Shown piece by piece: positions 61,798 through 64,000 of a stretch of DNA of 64,000 nucleotides. This stretch comes from Bacteroidaceae bacterium. Lineage in GTDB: Bacteria; Bacteroidota; Bacteroidia; Bacteroidales; Bacteroidaceae. Position 1 is the first letter of the stretch, and every line of letters begins with the position of its first letter. The stretch lies in NCBI GenBank assembly GCA_017442855.1, contig JAFSPM010000002.1, positions 1 to 64,000 of the forward strand, read 5' to 3'. The notes beneath the pieces are model-generated. The model saw nothing but the letters and a program-made list of their open reading frames with translations. It was not told the origin of the DNA and made no database searches. A program made the position numbers and the translations under genes.

Positions 61798-64000
61798 ATG
61801 AAAAAATCTATGCTTTTTTTAGCTGGCCTCTTGGCTATCTCTCTTTGCCAAGCACAAGGTCTTCAGCTTAACGACCTTGATTATTTCGAGCGTCAGGGTG
61901 TCAACATTTTGGTATTCAGCAATAGTTTCAATGGGGGATTTAATGACGAGAAAGACTCGGGCATTGAAATCATCCATCATGGGGTACGTACCGCACAAGG
62001 TGGTGCCATCCGTCTGAACAATGCCCCGGAGCAATGGGACTTAGTACCTACCCTCATTGACCGCAAGGTTGATAAGGCCAACAACACTATCGAGATTTCG
62101 TTGCGCTATGAGGACTACAACTTCGATAGCCGTGTAGTGGTAACTGGCAAGGGCAATTCGGTGGAGATTAGCGTCTATCTTGACAAGCCAGTGCCACAGG
62201 CCATAGCTGGCGAAGCCGGCTTCAATCTGGAATTCCTGCCCTCGCAGTATTGGCTGAAGACTTATCTGATGGATGGTCGCTTGAACCGTTTTCCACGCTA
62301 CGCAGCCAGCGAAACAGTTACCCGTCCGAACAGCCAGAAAGCCCGTCAGTTCAAAGGCTTCAAGACCTACGACGACAGAGGTACCGACCGCTTTATCGAC
62401 CCACTTCCACTTGAGCAAGGACATACCATCCTGATGGCAATGGACGACCCTGAGCGCATGGTGAAGGTAAGTAGCGAAGCAGAACTGTTGCTCTACGATG
62501 GTCGCATTCTGGCACAGAATGGTTGGTTTGTCCTGCGTAGCATCCTGCCCGCCAACCAGACAGGCAAGGTACTGACCTGGACTGTAGAGCCTCATGCCAT
62601 CCCAGGATGGATTCGTGAACCCAACATAGGTTTCTCACAAGTAGGCTACGTGCCTGAGCAACCCAAAGTGGCTGTCATTGAGCTCGACAAGAAAGACACC
62701 CCGAAAGCTACTGCCTCCATCTTCCGCATCCGTGAGGACGGCACTACCAGCGAAGTGTTCAAGGGTAACATCCAGACTTGGGGCGCTTACTTCAAGTACA
62801 ACTATGTGAAGTTCGACTTCTCATCGGTGCGTGAGCCTGGTGTTTACTATATTCGATATGGAGACATCAAGACCAACAACTTCCTCATCGACAACAACGT
62901 GTACGACAAGATAACGGATGCCACCACCGACGTTTGGATTCCTATCCACATGAACCATATGACGGTGAATGAGGGCTACCGTGTTTGGCACGGCGAGCCT
63001 TTCAAAGAGGGCTACTTGCAGGCTCCTCCGAGCGACCACTTCGACATGCACCGCCAAGGAGAGACCACCGATACCAAGTACCAGCCTTACGAGCTGATTC
63101 CTGGCCTTAACGTGGGTGGCTATTTCGATGCAGGCGACTTTGACATTGAGACGGGTGCCAACATCGGTGTGGTGGAGAACTTAGTGCGCACTTGGGAATT
63201 GTTTAAGTCACAGCGCGACGAGACCTTCGTGAGCGAGCAGCAACGCTATGTTGACCTGCACCGTCCTGATGGCATACCTGATATCTTGCAATACATCGAG
63301 CACGGTACACTGAACCTGGTGGCGCAAGCCGAACAGATAGGGCACATGGCCACTACCCTCTCCAACTCGGTGCTCGACAACTACCACCACTTGGGCGATG
63401 CCGCTTCTATTACCGATGGTTTGCACTACGACCGTAGTCTGAAGCCTTACGAGGTATCTGCCGATGGCAAGTCGAGTGGCATCCCTGACGATATGTGGGC
63501 CTTCACTACGCGCAATCCGTGGATGGATTTCCGTGCTGCCACAATGTTCGCCGCTGCCAGTCGTGCGCTCGAGGGCTATAATGACGACCTCTCACAACGT
63601 GCCCTCAAGCAGTCGAAGCGACTGATGGAGGAAGCCAATGCCTTGATGGCAGAGGGCAACAATGCCACTCGCCGTATGGGCAGCAATATGGCCACCAATC
63701 TGCAACTCTATGCGGCTACCCACGAGCAGAGCTATCTGGATAGTTTCAAACAACAGATATGGAAAGCGATGGATGACAATGCCATCAACAACATGCAGAC
63801 AGCCTTGGATGCCATCCCATATATGGACGAGACCTATAAGCAGCGCCTGCGCCCCTATATCCAGAAGTACCAGGAGTATATCACCGGCTTCGACAAGGAC
63901 AATCCTTACGGCGTGCCCATCGGCTTGGGCAACTGGGCAGGTAGTGGCAATGTGGTCAGCTTCGGCACCACCATCTGCTTTGCCTACCTCTACTTCCCAG
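61798..64000 (+). CDS. GH9 family glycanase with N-terminal Ig-like domain (3' end outside window)
   Basis: At least 734 residues, no stop before the window edge. ATG at 61798 (61795 is also possible) followed by a signal peptide MKKSMLFLAGLLAISLCQAQ. Residues about 260-360 match the CelD_N Ig-like domain (PNIGFSQVGYVPEQPKVAVI). The catalytic (alpha/alpha)6 barrel begins about 430 with GGYFDAGDFDIETGAN, where GH9 has its catalytic Asp pair in DAGD. The general acid Glu lies outside the window. An endo-beta-glucanase/cellulase or xyloglucanase type enzyme is expected; the first ~250 residues are an extra N-terminal region I do not recognise. Confidence 0.9.
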   Translation, partial: MKKSMLFLAGLLAISLCQAQGLQLNDLDYFERQGVNILVFSNSFNGGFNDEKDSGIEIIHHGVRTAQGGAIRLNNAPEQWDLVPTLIDRKVDKANNTIEISLRYEDYNFDSRVVVTGKGNSVEISVYLDKPVPQAIAGEAGFNLEFLPSQYWLKTYLMDGRLNRFPRYAASETVTRPNSQKARQFKGFKTYDDRGTDRFIDPLPLEQGHTILMAMDDPERMVKVSSEAELLLYDGRILAQNGWFVLRSILPANQTGKVLTWTVEPHAIPGWIREPNIGFSQVGYVPEQPKVAVIELDKKDTPKATASIFRIREDGTTSEVFKGNIQTWGAYFKYNYVKFDFSSVREPGVYYIRYGDIKTNNFLIDNNVYDKITDATTDVWIPIHMNHMTVNEGYRVWHGEPFKEGYLQAPPSDHFDMHRQGETTDTKYQPYELIPGLNVGGYFDAGDFDIETGANIGVVENLVRTWELFKSQRDETFVSEQQRYVDLHRPDGIPDILQYIEHGTLNLVAQAEQIGHMATTLSNSVLDNYHHLGDAASITDGLHYDRSLKPYEVSADGKSSGIPDDMWAFTTRNPWMDFRAATMFAAASRALEGYNDDLSQRALKQSKRLMEEANALMAEGNNATRRMGSNMATNLQLYAATHEQSYLDSFKQQIWKAMDDNAINNMQTALDAIPYMDETYKQRLRPYIQKYQEYITGFDKDNPYGVPIGLGNWAGSGNVVSFGTTICFAYLYFP

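Overview
The window is a chromosomal segment of a Bacteroidales bacterium, most likely Prevotella or a close relative. Three things point there. Many genes are preceded by the Bacteroidetes promoter signature (TTTG, 19-20 bp, TAnnTTTG). Shine-Dalgarno sites are weak. The gene set is typical of the group: GH127/GH106 lipoprotein hydrolases, DUF4494, DUF4954, a 562-aa RecN, tdk-AI-2E, and DUF4143 ATPases. Species cannot be fixed from sequence alone. The window starts inside a minus-strand gene (sugar-phosphate isomerase) and ends inside a plus-strand gene (GH9), so both are partial.

Layout. (1) 1-20.8 kb is a carbohydrate-degradation region: isomerase, lipoprotein esterase, GH127 beta-L-arabinofuranosidase, GH2, GH106 alpha-L-rhamnosidase, SDR dehydrogenase with a divergent AraC regulator, a large secreted hydrolase of unknown specificity, two CE1-type esterases flanking a NagB-like/PIG-L fusion, an MFS transporter and a YihY membrane protein. 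No SusC/SusD pair is visible, so this is at most part of a polysaccharide utilisation locus. (2) 20.8-22.2 kb: RNase P RNA (rnpB) and a VanX-type D-Ala-D-Ala dipeptidase, tail to tail. (3) 22.2-26.3 kb is an AT-rich accessory island: an MNT/HEPN toxin-antitoxin pair, a graveyard of gene fragments (DUF4143 ATPase, ribE 3' end, BIG2-type lipoprotein), an intact DUF4143 ATPase preceded by five TTGAGAATT repeats at exactly 22-bp intervals, and a Fic protein. (4) 26.3-50.9 kb is mostly housekeeping: ribE, glnS, a TPR/DedA/DUF4494/PLPBP/DHOD-like run, folC, recN-exonuclease-dnaN, class I fumarase, DUF4954-hflX, EamA, rsmI, tdk. (5) 51-60.6 kb is an aryl-acid/aromatic amino acid module: nitrilase-family amidase, indolepyruvate:ferredoxin oxidoreductase (iorA-iorB), aminotransferase, ADP-forming acyl-CoA synthetase, two phenylacetate-CoA ligases and an ACT-domain protein. 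Together these can interconvert aromatic amino acids, aryl-pyruvates, aryl-acetyl-CoAs and aryl-acetates. (6) 60.6-64 kb returns to carbohydrate work with a third CE1 esterase and a GH9 glycanase.

The most unusual signals are in non-coding DNA: the 22-bp iteron array in front of the DUF4143 ATPase; an ~83-bp promoter-bearing element, about 84% identical by eye, present near ribE and again in front of rsmI; a face-to-face promoter arrangement and possible small RNA between ribE and glnS; and a 21-bp exact duplicate of the ribE 3' end on the far side of the ATPase-Fic block. In proteins, the NagB-like domain has lost the residues equivalent to the catalytic Asp72, Asp141 and His143 of NagB, and a trypsin-like/TPR protein has lost its catalytic triad.
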